Below the pieces are notes generated by a model. It worked only from the letters and a program-made list of their open reading frames with translations, was not told the DNA's origin and made no database searches. A stretch of DNA of 64,000 nt from Streptomyces sp. CA-210063 (GTDB lineage: Bacteria; Actinomycetota; Actinomycetes; Streptomycetales; Streptomycetaceae). Within the stretch, counting starts at the first letter, position 1. Every line of letters begins with the position of its first letter. Of the stretch, positions 54,480 to 62,761 are shown one piece after another. The stretch is from assembly GCF_024612015.1 (NCBI RefSeq), contig NZ_CP102512.1:310001-374000 (forward strand). The letters are read 5' to 3'. The position numbers were made by a program, and so were the translations under genes.

Positions 54480-55873
54480 GTCCGGGCGGGGGCCGGCACC
54501 AGGGTCAGCCCGGCCGCGTGGCCTTCGCCGGGGACGACGGCGCCGCCGAACGCTTCCCCGTGCACCCAGTCCGAGGGGATCGGGGGGCGCGGCGGGGGCT
54601 CGTGGTCGGGGACGGCCATCGCGTAGAGGCGGGTGTAGCGGAACTTCGCCTCCAGATTGTCGAGCACCGACCAGTACTCGTAACCGCAGACGTCCACCCC
54701 GGCCGCGACGAGGCGTGCCAGCCAGGTGAGCCTGGCGCGCAGCAGGGCCCGCCGCCGGACGTCGTCGCTGCGTCCCGACTCGTCGACCAGGTCAAGGTCG
54801 CCCATACCGTTGTCGATGACGGACAACGGCGGCAGCAGGTCTCCGTACAGGTCGTGGAGTCCGGCGACGGCGTCGGCGAGCCCCTCGGGGACGATGGGCC
54901 AGCCGTACGCCGTCGTCTCCACGTCGTCGAAGGGGACGATGGCGAATCCGAGGCCGACGAGCAGGCGGTTCACCTCGTTGAGGGCGCCGAGGCAGCGGCT
55001 GGTCGGCAGCACGCGGGGCAGGTTCTCCGGGGCGGTGACGCGGAACGGGGTGTGCCAGGACAGGCCCAGCAGGTCCTGCGGTGTGGCGATGACCTCCAGG
55101 TCGCCGGGGCGTACGCAGCCGGTGGCCTCCACCGGTGCGACGTCCTCCTCGGTCACCATGTGCTCGCCGAGCAGCAGGGGGTCGAGGAAGAGCCGGTTGG
55201 TCCAGCTCTCCAGGCGTTCCAGGGCGAGGCGGTCGTAGGGGTCGTCGGTGGCCGGGTAGCCGCCGACGAGGGTGACCGTGGTGCCGATCCGGCCGGGTGC
55301 GCCGGCGGCCCTGAGGGCCCGGGTCGCGAGTCCGTTGGCGAGCAGGATGTGGTGGATCGCGGGGAGGCCGGCGCGGCCGATGCCCCGGCCCGGTGTGTAC
55401 ATTCCGGCCACGTGTTCCGCGAGCGTGGGACCGGCGAGGTCGGTGGAGGTGATCCAGCGTGCCACCCGGTCGCCGAAGCGTCGGCCCAGCTCGGCGGCGT
55501 AGACGGCGAAGTACTCGGCGGTGTCGCGGGCGAGCCAGCCGCCGGAGGCCTCCAGCCACGCCGGCAGTGACCGGTCGAGCAGCGTCAGACCGGGCCGCAG
55601 ACCCAGCTCCAGCAGGGCATCGAGTTCGCGGTCGCAGCGGTCCAGGGCGTCCCGGTCCCAGCTGCCCGGCCCGTCGGGCTGGAGCCGCGGCCATCCGGCG
55701 ACCGCCCGGTGCGAGTCGGGTGTGACGCCGACCAACTGCCGGATGTCGTCGGTCCACTGCCCGAAGTGCCCGCCGCGCTCCTGCGGAGGCGGCGGCGGGG
55801 CCGCGATGGTGTCCGCGGTGGCGACTCCCCAGTCGACATCGCGCAGGGATTCATGCAGGAAACCATCGCTCAT
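54458..55873 (-). CDS. GH1-like protein lacking both catalytic glutamates
   Basis: 471 residues from the ATG at 55873. The sequence follows GH1 beta-glucosidases along its length: AGWPRLQPDGPGSWDRDAL, GLTLLDRSLPAWLEASGGWLARDTAEYFAVYA, FGDRVARWIT, YGWPIVPEGLADAV, VDVCGYEYWSVLDNLE. The acid/base motif T-x-NEP reads TSTDL (Glu to Asp, about 145) and the nucleophile motif TENG reads VIDNG (Glu to Asp, about 354). Standard retaining hydrolysis is therefore unlikely. A lone transcription unit inside the lipid island. Confidence 0.75.
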   Translation of the reverse strand: MSDGFLHESLRDVDWGVATADTIAAPPPPPQERGGHFGQWTDDIRQLVGVTPDSHRAVAGWPRLQPDGPGSWDRDALDRCDRELDALLELGLRPGLTLLDRSLPAWLEASGGWLARDTAEYFAVYAAELGRRFGDRVARWITSTDLAGPTLAEHVAGMYTPGRGIGRAGLPAIHHILLANGLATRALRAAGAPGRIGTTVTLVGGYPATDDPYDRLALERLESWTNRLFLDPLLLGEHMVTEEDVAPVEATGCVRPGDLEVIATPQDLLGLSWHTPFRVTAPENLPRVLPTSRCLGALNEVNRLLVGLGFAIVPFDDVETTAYGWPIVPEGLADAVAGLHDLYGDLLPPLSVIDNGMGDLDLVDESGRSDDVRRRALLRARLTWLARLVAAGVDVCGYEYWSVLDNLEAKFRYTRLYAMAVPDHEPPPRPPIPSDWVHGEAFGGAVVPGEGHAAGLTLVPAPARTQRVSAT

Positions 55874-55987
55874 GGCTACCGTCCAGGCGGTCAATGGTTT
55901 AGCGCATTCAACTGAATGTCCGCCGACCGGACGCTAACACTTCGGGGAAACTACGACAATGTTTCGGCCAGATCTCCTCGCGCCGGA
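55874..55987. promoter_or_regulatory. Promoter region of the GH1-like gene
   Basis: Holds CATTCAACTGAATG, a 6-bp dyad with a 2-base centre (55907-55920), near the start of the GH1-like gene. No other element was recognised. Confidence 0.4.
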
Positions 55988-56465
55988 TCAGGCGGTGCCG
56001 AGGACGAGGTCGGCCGCCCGCCAGGCCATGGCCATGATCGGTGCGTTCAGGTTGCCGGACACCATGGTCGGCATGACCGAGCAGTCGACCACCCGCAGGC
56101 CTGCGACACCGCGCACCCGCAGCTCGGCGTCGACGACGTCGTCCTCGGCCGGGCCCATGGCGCAGGTGCCGACGACGTGGTAGCCGCAGCGCCCGTGGTC
56201 GAGGCCGGCGTCGATGATCTGCTGGTCCTCGCGGACCGCGGGGCCCGGCAATGTCTCGGTCGTGATCCGGTCGGCGATCGGCTCAGTCTCGAAGAGCTCC
56301 CGCATACGGCGGAAGAGGGCGGCGCCCACGGTGCGGTCGTGATCGGAGCCGTAGTAGTTCGGCGTGATCGTGAGGGGGGCCTCTCCCGGGGTCCTCGGAG
56401 AGCCGGCCTGCGAGTACGCAGCCCGCGGAGCCCGCGCCCACCACGATGTAGTCGAAGGTGGTCAT
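55988..56465 (-). pseudogene. GMC oxidoreductase with large internal deletion
   Basis: The ATG at 56465 begins TTFDYIVVGAGSAGCVLAGRLSEDPG, the FAD-binding N-terminus of GMC flavoproteins (choline/alcohol oxidase group, about 530 residues). Directly after it, in another frame, the C-terminal end follows: LTITPNYYGSDHD, HGRCGYHVVGTCAMGP and SVMPTMVSGNLNAPIMAMAWRAADL. Some 370 residues are missing. The active-site His-containing tail survives but cannot be made in frame with the N-terminus. Confidence 0.85.
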
Positions 56466-57349
56466 CGCTCCACCTGCCCCGACGGCTCCCCGAAGGGACG
56501 GAACTCCCCCTCATGCCACCAGGGGTAGACGGGCGGCATGTCCTTGCTGACCCGGCCCGGGAACTCGGGCGGCCGTTTGGCGAGGAACGACTGGACGCCC
56601 TCCACGGGGTCCGGGCCGCCGCCGATCTGGCTCATGATGCGGGAGTCGAGGCGGTGCGCGGTCATCGGGTGGGGTTCGCCGAGCATGCGCCACATCATCT
56701 GGCGTGACAGGGCGACGGAGATCGCCGAGGTGTTCTCGGCGATCTCGCGGGCGAGTGCGTACGCCGCCGGCAGCAGCTCCTCAGGCGGGTGGACGGAGCG
56801 GACCAGCCCGGCCGCCAGTGCCTCGTCGGGGCCGAAGACGCGGCCGGTGGACACCCATTCCATGGCCCGCTGCATGCCCACGGCCCGCGGCAGGAACCAG
56901 CTCGCCGCCGACTCCGGCACGATCCCGCGCCGCGCGAAGACGAAGCCGAACTTGGCCGAGGTCGACGCCAGCCTGATGTCCATGGGCAGGGTCATGCTGG
57001 CCCCGACGCCCGCCGCCGGGCCGTTGACCGCCGCGATGACCGGCTTGGTGCTGGAGAAGATCCTGAGCGCGACCCGGCCGCCGGTGTCCCTGTGCCACGC
57101 GCCCGCCTTGCGGTGGTCGAAGGACGAGCCGCCGGAGCTGACGTCCGCGCCCGCGCAGAAGCCGCGTCCGGCGCCGGTCACGACGATCACCCGTACCTCG
57201 TCGTCGGCATCGGCCGCGTCCAGGACGTCCAGCAGGTCCTGCATCATCTGAGGGGTGAAGGCGTTGAGCTTCTCGGGCCGGTTCAGTGTGACGGTGAGGA
57301 TCCGTTCCGCCACCTCGGCCCGCACGGTCTCGTACTCCTGCTCCGGCAT
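56462..57349 (-). CDS. Enoyl-CoA hydratase/isomerase (crotonase)
   Basis: 295 residues from the ATG at 57349, nine bases after GGAGG; a GTG at 57358 is less likely. LTVTLNRPEKLNAFTPQMMQ, GRGFCAGADVSSGGSS, AAVNGPAAGVGASMTLPMDIRLA, FVFARRGIVPESAASWFLPR holds the catalytic Glu position. It overlaps the GMC remnant start as ATGA, so the two were once an operon. Confidence 0.88.
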   Translation of the reverse strand: MPEQEYETVRAEVAERILTVTLNRPEKLNAFTPQMMQDLLDVLDAADADDEVRVIVVTGAGRGFCAGADVSSGGSSFDHRKAGAWHRDTGGRVALRIFSSTKPVIAAVNGPAAGVGASMTLPMDIRLASTSAKFGFVFARRGIVPESAASWFLPRAVGMQRAMEWVSTGRVFGPDEALAAGLVRSVHPPEELLPAAYALAREIAENTSAISVALSRQMMWRMLGEPHPMTAHRLDSRIMSQIGGGPDPVEGVQSFLAKRPPEFPGRVSKDMPPVYPWWHEGEFRPFGEPSGQVER

Positions 57350-57437
57350 ACGCGTCACCCTCCGTCAGCCTCATCACCAAGCGAGCCGTTCCCAGTAAGC
57401 TGAATTAGTTATACCATTGAACTCTACTTACTCATTC
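57350..57437. promoter_or_regulatory. Divergent crotonase promoter region
   Basis: AT-rich GAATTAGTTATACCATTGAA (57402-57421) resembles the other island boxes (TTAG-N-TAT core). It serves crotonase genes on both sides. Confidence 0.45.
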
Positions 57438-58247
57438 ATGGATGCGGCGGTGGATGTGGACATGGCGGATCTGGTGGTGACCTCCCACGGGCCGGTCCGG
57501 CTCATCGAGCTGAACCGGCCCGACCAGCTCAACGCGATGAGCGAGGAGCTGCACTCCGGGCTCGCCTCGGTCTGGGACACGCTCGCCGACGACCCTCAGG
57601 CACGGGTCGTCGTGCTCACCGGGCGCGGCCGGGCGTTCAGCGCCGGGGGCAACTTCGACATCATGACCCGCGTCCAGCGCGACAGCGCGTTCCGGGAACA
57701 GAACGTCGACGAGGCACGGCGGATCATCACCGGCATGGTCCGCTGCCCGCTGCCGGTGATCGCGGCGGTCAACGGCCCCGCCGTCGGCCTCGGTTGCAGC
57801 CTGGCCCTGCTGAGCGACCTCGTGCTGATCGCCGACGACGCGTATGTGGCCGACCCGCACGTCCAGGTCGGGCTGGTCGCGGGCGACGGTGGCGCGCTGG
57901 TCCTGCCCCTGCTCGTCGGCCTGACCCGCGCGAAGGAACTGCTGTTCCTCGGCGACCGGATGAGCGCCGAGGAGGCGGTCCGGCTGGGCGTCGCCAACCG
58001 CGTCGTACCGAAGGACAAGCTCATGGACGAGGCCATGGACCTGGCCGGGCGGCTGGCCGCCCTGCCCGCGCAGGCGCTGCGCGAGACCAAACGGGCGGTG
58101 AACCTGCATCTGGAGCAGGCGCTCGCCACCGTCCTCGAGCCCGCCCTGCTCGCCGAGCGGGACAGCATGCACTCCCCGGACCACATCGCCCTCGTCGAGA
58201 AGATCATCGCAGCGCGCGCCCGGCGCCGGGCCGACGAGAAGGGCTGA
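57438..58247 (+). CDS. Enoyl-CoA hydratase/isomerase (crotonase)
   Basis: 269 residues from the ATG at 57438; an ATG at 57462 (MADLVVTS) fits the family start equally well. [47 protein letters not shown] and VGLVAGDGGALVLPLLVG. It begins a rightward operon with the dehydrogenase and the F420 oxidoreductase. Confidence 0.88.
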   Translation: MDAAVDVDMADLVVTSHGPVRLIELNRPDQLNAMSEELHSGLASVWDTLADDPQARVVVLTGRGRAFSAGGNFDIMTRVQRDSAFREQNVDEARRIITGMVRCPLPVIAAVNGPAVGLGCSLALLSDLVLIADDAYVADPHVQVGLVAGDGGALVLPLLVGLTRAKELLFLGDRMSAEEAVRLGVANRVVPKDKLMDEAMDLAGRLAALPAQALRETKRAVNLHLEQALATVLEPALLAERDSMHSPDHIALVEKIIAARARRRADEKG

Positions 58248-58250
58248 GAC

Positions 58251-59414
58251 ATGGACTTCGCCTTCAGCGACGAGCAGGAGGAACTGCGGCGCACGGTAAG
58301 GGCGTTCCTCGCGGACACCTCGCCCGAGACCGAGGTCCGGCGGCTGATGGAGACCCCGGCGGGCTTCGACCGGGCGCTGTGGCGCCGGATGGGCTCGGAG
58401 CTGGGCCTCCAGGGGCTGGCCGTCCCCGAGGAGTACGGCGGCGCCGGGTGCGGGCCGGTGGAGGTGGGCGTGGTCATGGAGGAGATGGGACGGGCGCTGT
58501 TGTGCGCGCCCTTCCTGTCCTCAGCCGTGCTGGCCACGACCACGCTGCTGCGCTGCGCCGACGAGGACGCCCGCAAGGCCCTGCTGCCGGGCCTGGCCTC
58601 CGGGGAACTCGTCGGGACGCTGGCCCTGACCGAGGACTCCGCCCGCTGGGACGCGGCGGGAGTGCGGCTCACCGCCCGGGAGACCAACGGGAGTTGGCTG
58701 CTGACCGGGCACAAGACGTTCGTCCTCGACGGGGCCACCGCCGATGTCGTCCTCACCGTGGCCCGTACCGACGACGGCATCGGCGTCTTCCGCGTGGACG
58801 GCGACGCGGCCGGGCTGACCCGTGAGCCCCTGCCCACGATGGACCCGACCCGCCGGCAGGCACGCCTCGACTACGAGGACGTACCGGCGACCCGGCTGCG
58901 GACGCACGGCGACGGCTGGGACCTGGTCGCCGAGGTACTGGACCGGGCATCGGTGGCGCTGGCCGCCGAGCAGGTCGGGGTGGCCTCCCGGGTGCTCGAC
59001 ATGGCCGTGGAGTACGCCAGGACGCGGCACCAGTTCGGGCGGCCCATCGGCTCGTTCCAGGCCGTGAAGCATCTTCTCGCCGACGTCCTCCTGGAGGTGG
59101 AGTCGGCACGCGCCGCCGCGCACTACGCGCTGCTCGCCGCCGAGGGCGAGGACCCGGGGCTGCCCGCCGTGGCGAGCCTGGCCAAGGCGTTCTGCTCGGA
59201 CGCCTGTCTGCGGGCGACGGCGGAGAACATCCAGGTGCACGGCGGCATCGGCTTCACCTGGGAGCACCCGGCCCATCTGTATCTGAAGCGGGCCAAGACA
59301 TCACAACTGCTGTTCGGCGACCCTGCGTACCACCGGGAACTGCTCGCGCGGCGCATCGGATTGGACGCCATCACAGTGACATCGGACGCGGACACGGAAG
59401 AAGGAGCGGCATGA
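58251..59414 (+). CDS. Acyl-CoA dehydrogenase, FadE28/ChsE1-like
   Basis: 387 residues. [61 protein letters not shown] and [20 protein letters not shown]. Same type as the chain at 51920; no alpha-type chain is adjacent, so it may pair with the one at 37870. Three bases after the crotonase and overlapping the next gene by four. Confidence 0.87.
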   Translation: MDFAFSDEQEELRRTVRAFLADTSPETEVRRLMETPAGFDRALWRRMGSELGLQGLAVPEEYGGAGCGPVEVGVVMEEMGRALLCAPFLSSAVLATTTLLRCADEDARKALLPGLASGELVGTLALTEDSARWDAAGVRLTARETNGSWLLTGHKTFVLDGATADVVLTVARTDDGIGVFRVDGDAAGLTREPLPTMDPTRRQARLDYEDVPATRLRTHGDGWDLVAEVLDRASVALAAEQVGVASRVLDMAVEYARTRHQFGRPIGSFQAVKHLLADVLLEVESARAAAHYALLAAEGEDPGLPAVASLAKAFCSDACLRATAENIQVHGGIGFTWEHPAHLYLKRAKTSQLLFGDPAYHRELLARRIGLDAITVTSDADTEEGAA

Positions 59415-60433
59415 AGGTCGACGGCAAGCTCAATGTGTGGAGCACCACGGGCGTGGTCGAGGAGGCGAGACACCACGAGAAGGCCGGCTACGACGGTCTG
59501 TGGGCGTCCGAGTCCAAGCACGACCCCTTCCTGCCGCTGGTGCTGGCGGCGGAGCACACCGACCGCCTGGAAGTCGGCACGGCCATCGCGGTCGCCTTCG
59601 CCCGCTCCCCCATGCAACTCGCCTACACCGCACACGACTTGCAGACCTATGCCGGGGGACGTTTCTCGCTCGGCCTGGGCAGCCAGATCAAGCCCCACAT
59701 CGAGCGGCGTTTCGACATGCCGTGGAGCCGGCCGGCGGCCCGGATGCGGGAGTACGTGAGCGCGCTGCGCGCCATCTGGGCCTCCTGGAACGAGGGCGAG
59801 CGGCTGAACTTCCGCGGCGACTTCTACTCGCACACCCTGATGTCGCCCTTCTTCTCTCCGCCGCCCGCGCCCGGCGGCGCGCCCAAGGTGTTCGTGGCCG
59901 CCGTGGGTGAGGCGATGACCCGGGTGGCCGGCGAGGTCGCCGACGGACTGCTCGCGCACGGCTTCACCACCGAGCGGTATCTGCGGGAGGTCACGCTGCC
60001 GACCGTCGAGACGGGGCTGACGAAGTCCGGCCGTACCCGAGCCGACTTCTCCGTCTCCCACCTCCTGCTGACCGCGACCGGCCGCACGGAGGAGGAGATG
60101 GCCCGCGCGATCGACGGCACCCGTGCCCAGATCGCCTTCTACGGCAGCACTCCCGCCTATCGCGGGGTGCTGGAGCTGCACGGGTGGGGGGAACTCGGCG
60201 ACGAACTGCACGCGTTGTCGACGTCCCGCCGCGAGGACAAGTGGGAGGCGATGAGCCGGCTCGTCGACGACGAGGTGCTGCACACCTTCGCGGTGGTGGC
60301 CGAGCCGGACCGGGTCGCGGGCGAGATCCGCCGCCGGTACGGGGCGCTCGTCGACCGGGTGTCCTTCTACACCGCGTACGAGATCGACGCCGCGGTGTGG
60401 GAGCCCATCGTCGGGGAGCTGCACGGAAGTTGA
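59411..60433 (+). CDS. F420-dependent LLM-class oxidoreductase
   Basis: 340 residues of the bacterial-luciferase-like fold. EEARHHEKAGYDGLWASESKHDP, VGTAIAVAFARSPMQLAYTAHDLQ, GRFSLGLGSQIKPHIERRF, and the insertion with PKVFVAAVGEAMTRVAGEVADGLL match the F420-type subgroup rather than LuxA/LuxB. It may reduce or oxidise a carbonyl or enoyl intermediate with F420. Starts by an ATGA overlap with the dehydrogenase stop. Confidence 0.85.
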   Translation: MKVDGKLNVWSTTGVVEEARHHEKAGYDGLWASESKHDPFLPLVLAAEHTDRLEVGTAIAVAFARSPMQLAYTAHDLQTYAGGRFSLGLGSQIKPHIERRFDMPWSRPAARMREYVSALRAIWASWNEGERLNFRGDFYSHTLMSPFFSPPPAPGGAPKVFVAAVGEAMTRVAGEVADGLLAHGFTTERYLREVTLPTVETGLTKSGRTRADFSVSHLLLTATGRTEEEMARAIDGTRAQIAFYGSTPAYRGVLELHGWGELGDELHALSTSRREDKWEAMSRLVDDEVLHTFAVVAEPDRVAGEIRRRYGALVDRVSFYTAYEIDAAVWEPIVGELHGS

Positions 60434-60440
60434 CGGTAGG

Positions 60441-61199
60441 TCAGCCGAGCAGGTCCAGGACGGTGGTCATGGACCTGTTCTGCAGCAGATAGTCCTCCGC
60501 CTCCTGGAGGTGGAGGCGCCACAGCTCCTCGGCGGCCTCGGCCCGCCGCGCGGCCACCAGCTCGACGAGCGCGCCGTGGGCGCGGAAGCCCCGGCGGTTG
60601 GCCCGGATGTTCTCGGGGCTGCCGGCGTCGAGGTCGACATGGGACCAGTTCGCCTGGTCGATGATGTTCCGGACCATGCCGTTGAGGACGCCGAGCGTCT
60701 CGTTGCCCGCCAGCTCGACGACGAGGGCGTGGAACTCCATGTGGGCGCGGATGAAGGCCGACGGGTCGTCCATCAGCGCCTCGGCCTCGGCGACGGCGGC
60801 CCGCAGCCGCTCCAGGTCCTCGTCCGTGCGCCGCCCGGCCAGCAGTCCGGCGCACGGCGCCTCGATCACCGTACGGGCGTCGTACACGTCCTTGAGGGTC
60901 GTGCCCCGGTACTCGAGGACGACCCCCGCGTAGCGGGCGGCCACCGTGCCCTCCGGGGTCTGCACGCGCGCCCCGCCCCGGGCGCCCCGGCGCACGCTGA
61001 TCAGGGACTCCGACTCCAGCACCCGGAACGCCTCGCGCAGCGTCGGCCGGGAGACGGCGAACTCCGCCATCAGAGCCGTCTCGGCGGGCAGCGCGTCTCC
61101 TTCCGCGAGTTCACCGCGCACGATCTTGCGGCGCAGCTGTGCCGCCACCAGCTCGGCCATCTTGGGCACCCGTACCGGTGTGTTCGCCACGGCGTCCAT
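60441..61199 (-). CDS. FadR-type GntR regulator (FCD family) 2
   Basis: 252 residues. VAAQLRRKIVRGELAEGDALPAE, FAVSRPTLREAFRVLESESLI and VRRGARGGARV, nearly the same DNA-recognition helix as the regulator at 40737, so both may bind the same sites. FCD domain: VYDARTVIEAPCAGLLAG, EFHALVVELAGNE, FRAHGALVELV. Last gene of the leftward operon from the ligase; five bases after the DUF35 gene, which fits autoregulation. Confidence 0.9.
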   Translation of the reverse strand: MDAVANTPVRVPKMAELVAAQLRRKIVRGELAEGDALPAETALMAEFAVSRPTLREAFRVLESESLISVRRGARGGARVQTPEGTVAARYAGVVLEYRGTTLKDVYDARTVIEAPCAGLLAGRRTDEDLERLRAAVAEAEALMDDPSAFIRAHMEFHALVVELAGNETLGVLNGMVRNIIDQANWSHVDLDAGSPENIRANRRGFRAHGALVELVAARRAEAAEELWRLHLQEAEDYLLQNRSMTTVLDLLG

Positions 61200-61204
61200 C
61201 TCCT

Positions 61205-61606
61205 TCAGTCACCCGCATCCGGCACGAAGTACGGCAACATGATCTCGTCGGTGAGCGGACGGAAGTCCACCCGGACGCGCAGGCCGATGATTACGCCGTC
61301 CAGGTCGCCCGCGTCGACATGGGACAGCAGGGTGCCGCCGTCGTCCAGATCGACCACGGCGAGCGCGAACGGCGTGTCGAAGCCGGGGCCCGGCGCGCGG
61401 TGCACCACGGTCACGGAGTAGACCGTGCCCCGGCCCGCGCTGGGCACATACCGCCAGTCCCGTGCCAGGCACCCCGGGCAGGCGGGCTCGGGGACGAAGA
61501 AGCGCAGGCCGCAGGTCGGGCAGTGGGGGACGACCAGGTCGCCGCGCCGGGCCGCGTCCCAGAAGGGCCGGGTCAGGGGGGTGGGGGCGGGTACGGGCCT
61601 GCTCAT
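61205..61606 (-). CDS. Stand-alone DUF35 (Zn-ribbon/OB-fold) protein
   Basis: 133 residues from the ATG at 61606, overlapping the thiolase-like stop as ATGA. Zinc ribbon CPTCGLRFFVPEPACPGC, then OB fold (GRGTVYSVTVVHRAP, FALAVVDLDDGG). DUF35 proteins of this type bind the thiolase-fold aldolase Ltp2 in cholesterol side-chain degradation and complete its active site. The coupling to the following gene supports such a complex here. Confidence 0.85.
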   Translation of the reverse strand: MSRPVPAPTPLTRPFWDAARRGDLVVPHCPTCGLRFFVPEPACPGCLARDWRYVPSAGRGTVYSVTVVHRAPGPGFDTPFALAVVDLDDGGTLLSHVDAGDLDGVIIGLRVRVDFRPLTDEIMLPYFVPDAGD

Positions 61607-62757
61607 CGTGTCCTCCCCAGAACGCTCATCTCGTAGTGCTGCGCCCCGGAACCGGCGTTGCCGACGACCGCCAGCTCCGCGCCCTCGATCTGGTGCACGG
61701 CGGTTCCGCGCAACTGCCGTACAGCTTCGACGACTTTGAGCGTCATCTGCTGGGTGCCGTTCCAGGCGTACGCCAGACAGCCGCCGTCCGGGTTGACGGG
61801 GTGCTTGCCGCCGACGGCGATCGCGCCACTGGCCGCGAGCGGTCCACCCTCGCCCTCTCCGCACAGCCCGAGGATCTCCAACTGCCGGATGATCTCGAAG
61901 GAGTTGGGGTCGTAGAGGGAGAAGACGTCCACGTCGTGCGGGCTCACGCCGGCCATGGCGTAGGCGCGCTCGGCCGCGTCCCGGCCTAGCTGACCGACCT
62001 CGCGGTGCAGGGCCGGGTTGGCGTAGGCGGCCTGGTGGTACTCCATGCCTCCGCCGAGGACGGCGACGGGCGGGTGCGGCAGGTCGCGGGCGCGTTCGGC
62101 GGTGGTCACCACGAGGGCGGCGCCGCCCTCGCCGACGATGCAGCAGTCCAGCAGGTGGAACGGTGTGGCCACCATGCGGGAGGCGAGCACGTCGTCGGCG
62201 GTGTACGGGCCGCGCCCGTACATCATCGCCTCCGGGTTGGTGGTGCCGTTGTTGCGGATGGTCGCGGCGACCTCCGCGAGCTGGCGGGAGGTCGTCCCGT
62301 ACTCGTGCATGTGCCGCGCGGCCACCAGCGCGAACTGGGCGACGACATAGCTGCCCCACACGTCGGCGAACTCCAGCGGCACCCCGGCCGCGACCGGGCC
62401 CGCACCGCGCGCGACCAGCTTGCAGCCGCCGACCACGACGGTGTCCGCGAACCCGGCGTGGATGGCCGCCGCCGCCTTCAGCAGGCCCCGCGAGCCCGCG
62501 TTGTCGAGCATGGAATCGCTGGTCCAGCGCAGGTCCCGGCCGAGCATGCGGGCCCAGGAGCTGCCCTCGCCGGGCACGCCGCCCGGGCCGGGCCAGTCGA
62601 CCTGGGCGCCGTCGACGTCCGCCGGGGTGAGCCCGGCGTCCGTGATCGCTCCGCGCACCGCTTCGAGGGCGAGGTCCATGGCGTCGCGGTCCGGGAGGGA
62701 CAGCGCCTGCTCGGTGGCGTACACCCCCGCGACCACGGGCCGGCGGCCGTCCTTCAC
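61603..62757 (-). CDS. Thiolase-fold aldolase-like protein (Ltp2 type), no nucleophilic Cys
   Basis: 384 residues from the GTG at 62757. Thiolase fold throughout (DADADVDGAQVDWPG-like start, ATIRNNGTTNPEAMMYG, HDVDVFSLYDPNSFEIIRQLE, KHPVNPDGGCLAYAWNG). At the Cys position the sequence is LDNAGSRGLLKAA, and the C-terminal C-x-GG is replaced by NAGSGAQHYE. It therefore cannot be a normal thiolase. A retro-aldol role like Ltp2, with the DUF35 partner, is the best inference. Confidence 0.8.
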   Translation of the reverse strand: MKDGRRPVVAGVYATEQALSLPDRDAMDLALEAVRGAITDAGLTPADVDGAQVDWPGPGGVPGEGSSWARMLGRDLRWTSDSMLDNAGSRGLLKAAAAIHAGFADTVVVGGCKLVARGAGPVAAGVPLEFADVWGSYVVAQFALVAARHMHEYGTTSRQLAEVAATIRNNGTTNPEAMMYGRGPYTADDVLASRMVATPFHLLDCCIVGEGGAALVVTTAERARDLPHPPVAVLGGGMEYHQAAYANPALHREVGQLGRDAAERAYAMAGVSPHDVDVFSLYDPNSFEIIRQLEILGLCGEGEGGPLAASGAIAVGGKHPVNPDGGCLAYAWNGTQQMTLKVVEAVRQLRGTAVHQIEGAELAVVGNAGSGAQHYEMSVLGRTR

Positions 62758-62761
62758 CGCG

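Noticed and set aside
59411..60433. A LuxA/LuxB luciferase to match LuxC and LuxE
   Set aside because: The motifs and length fit the F420-dependent LLM subgroup, and there is no paired beta subunit; bioluminescence is not supported.
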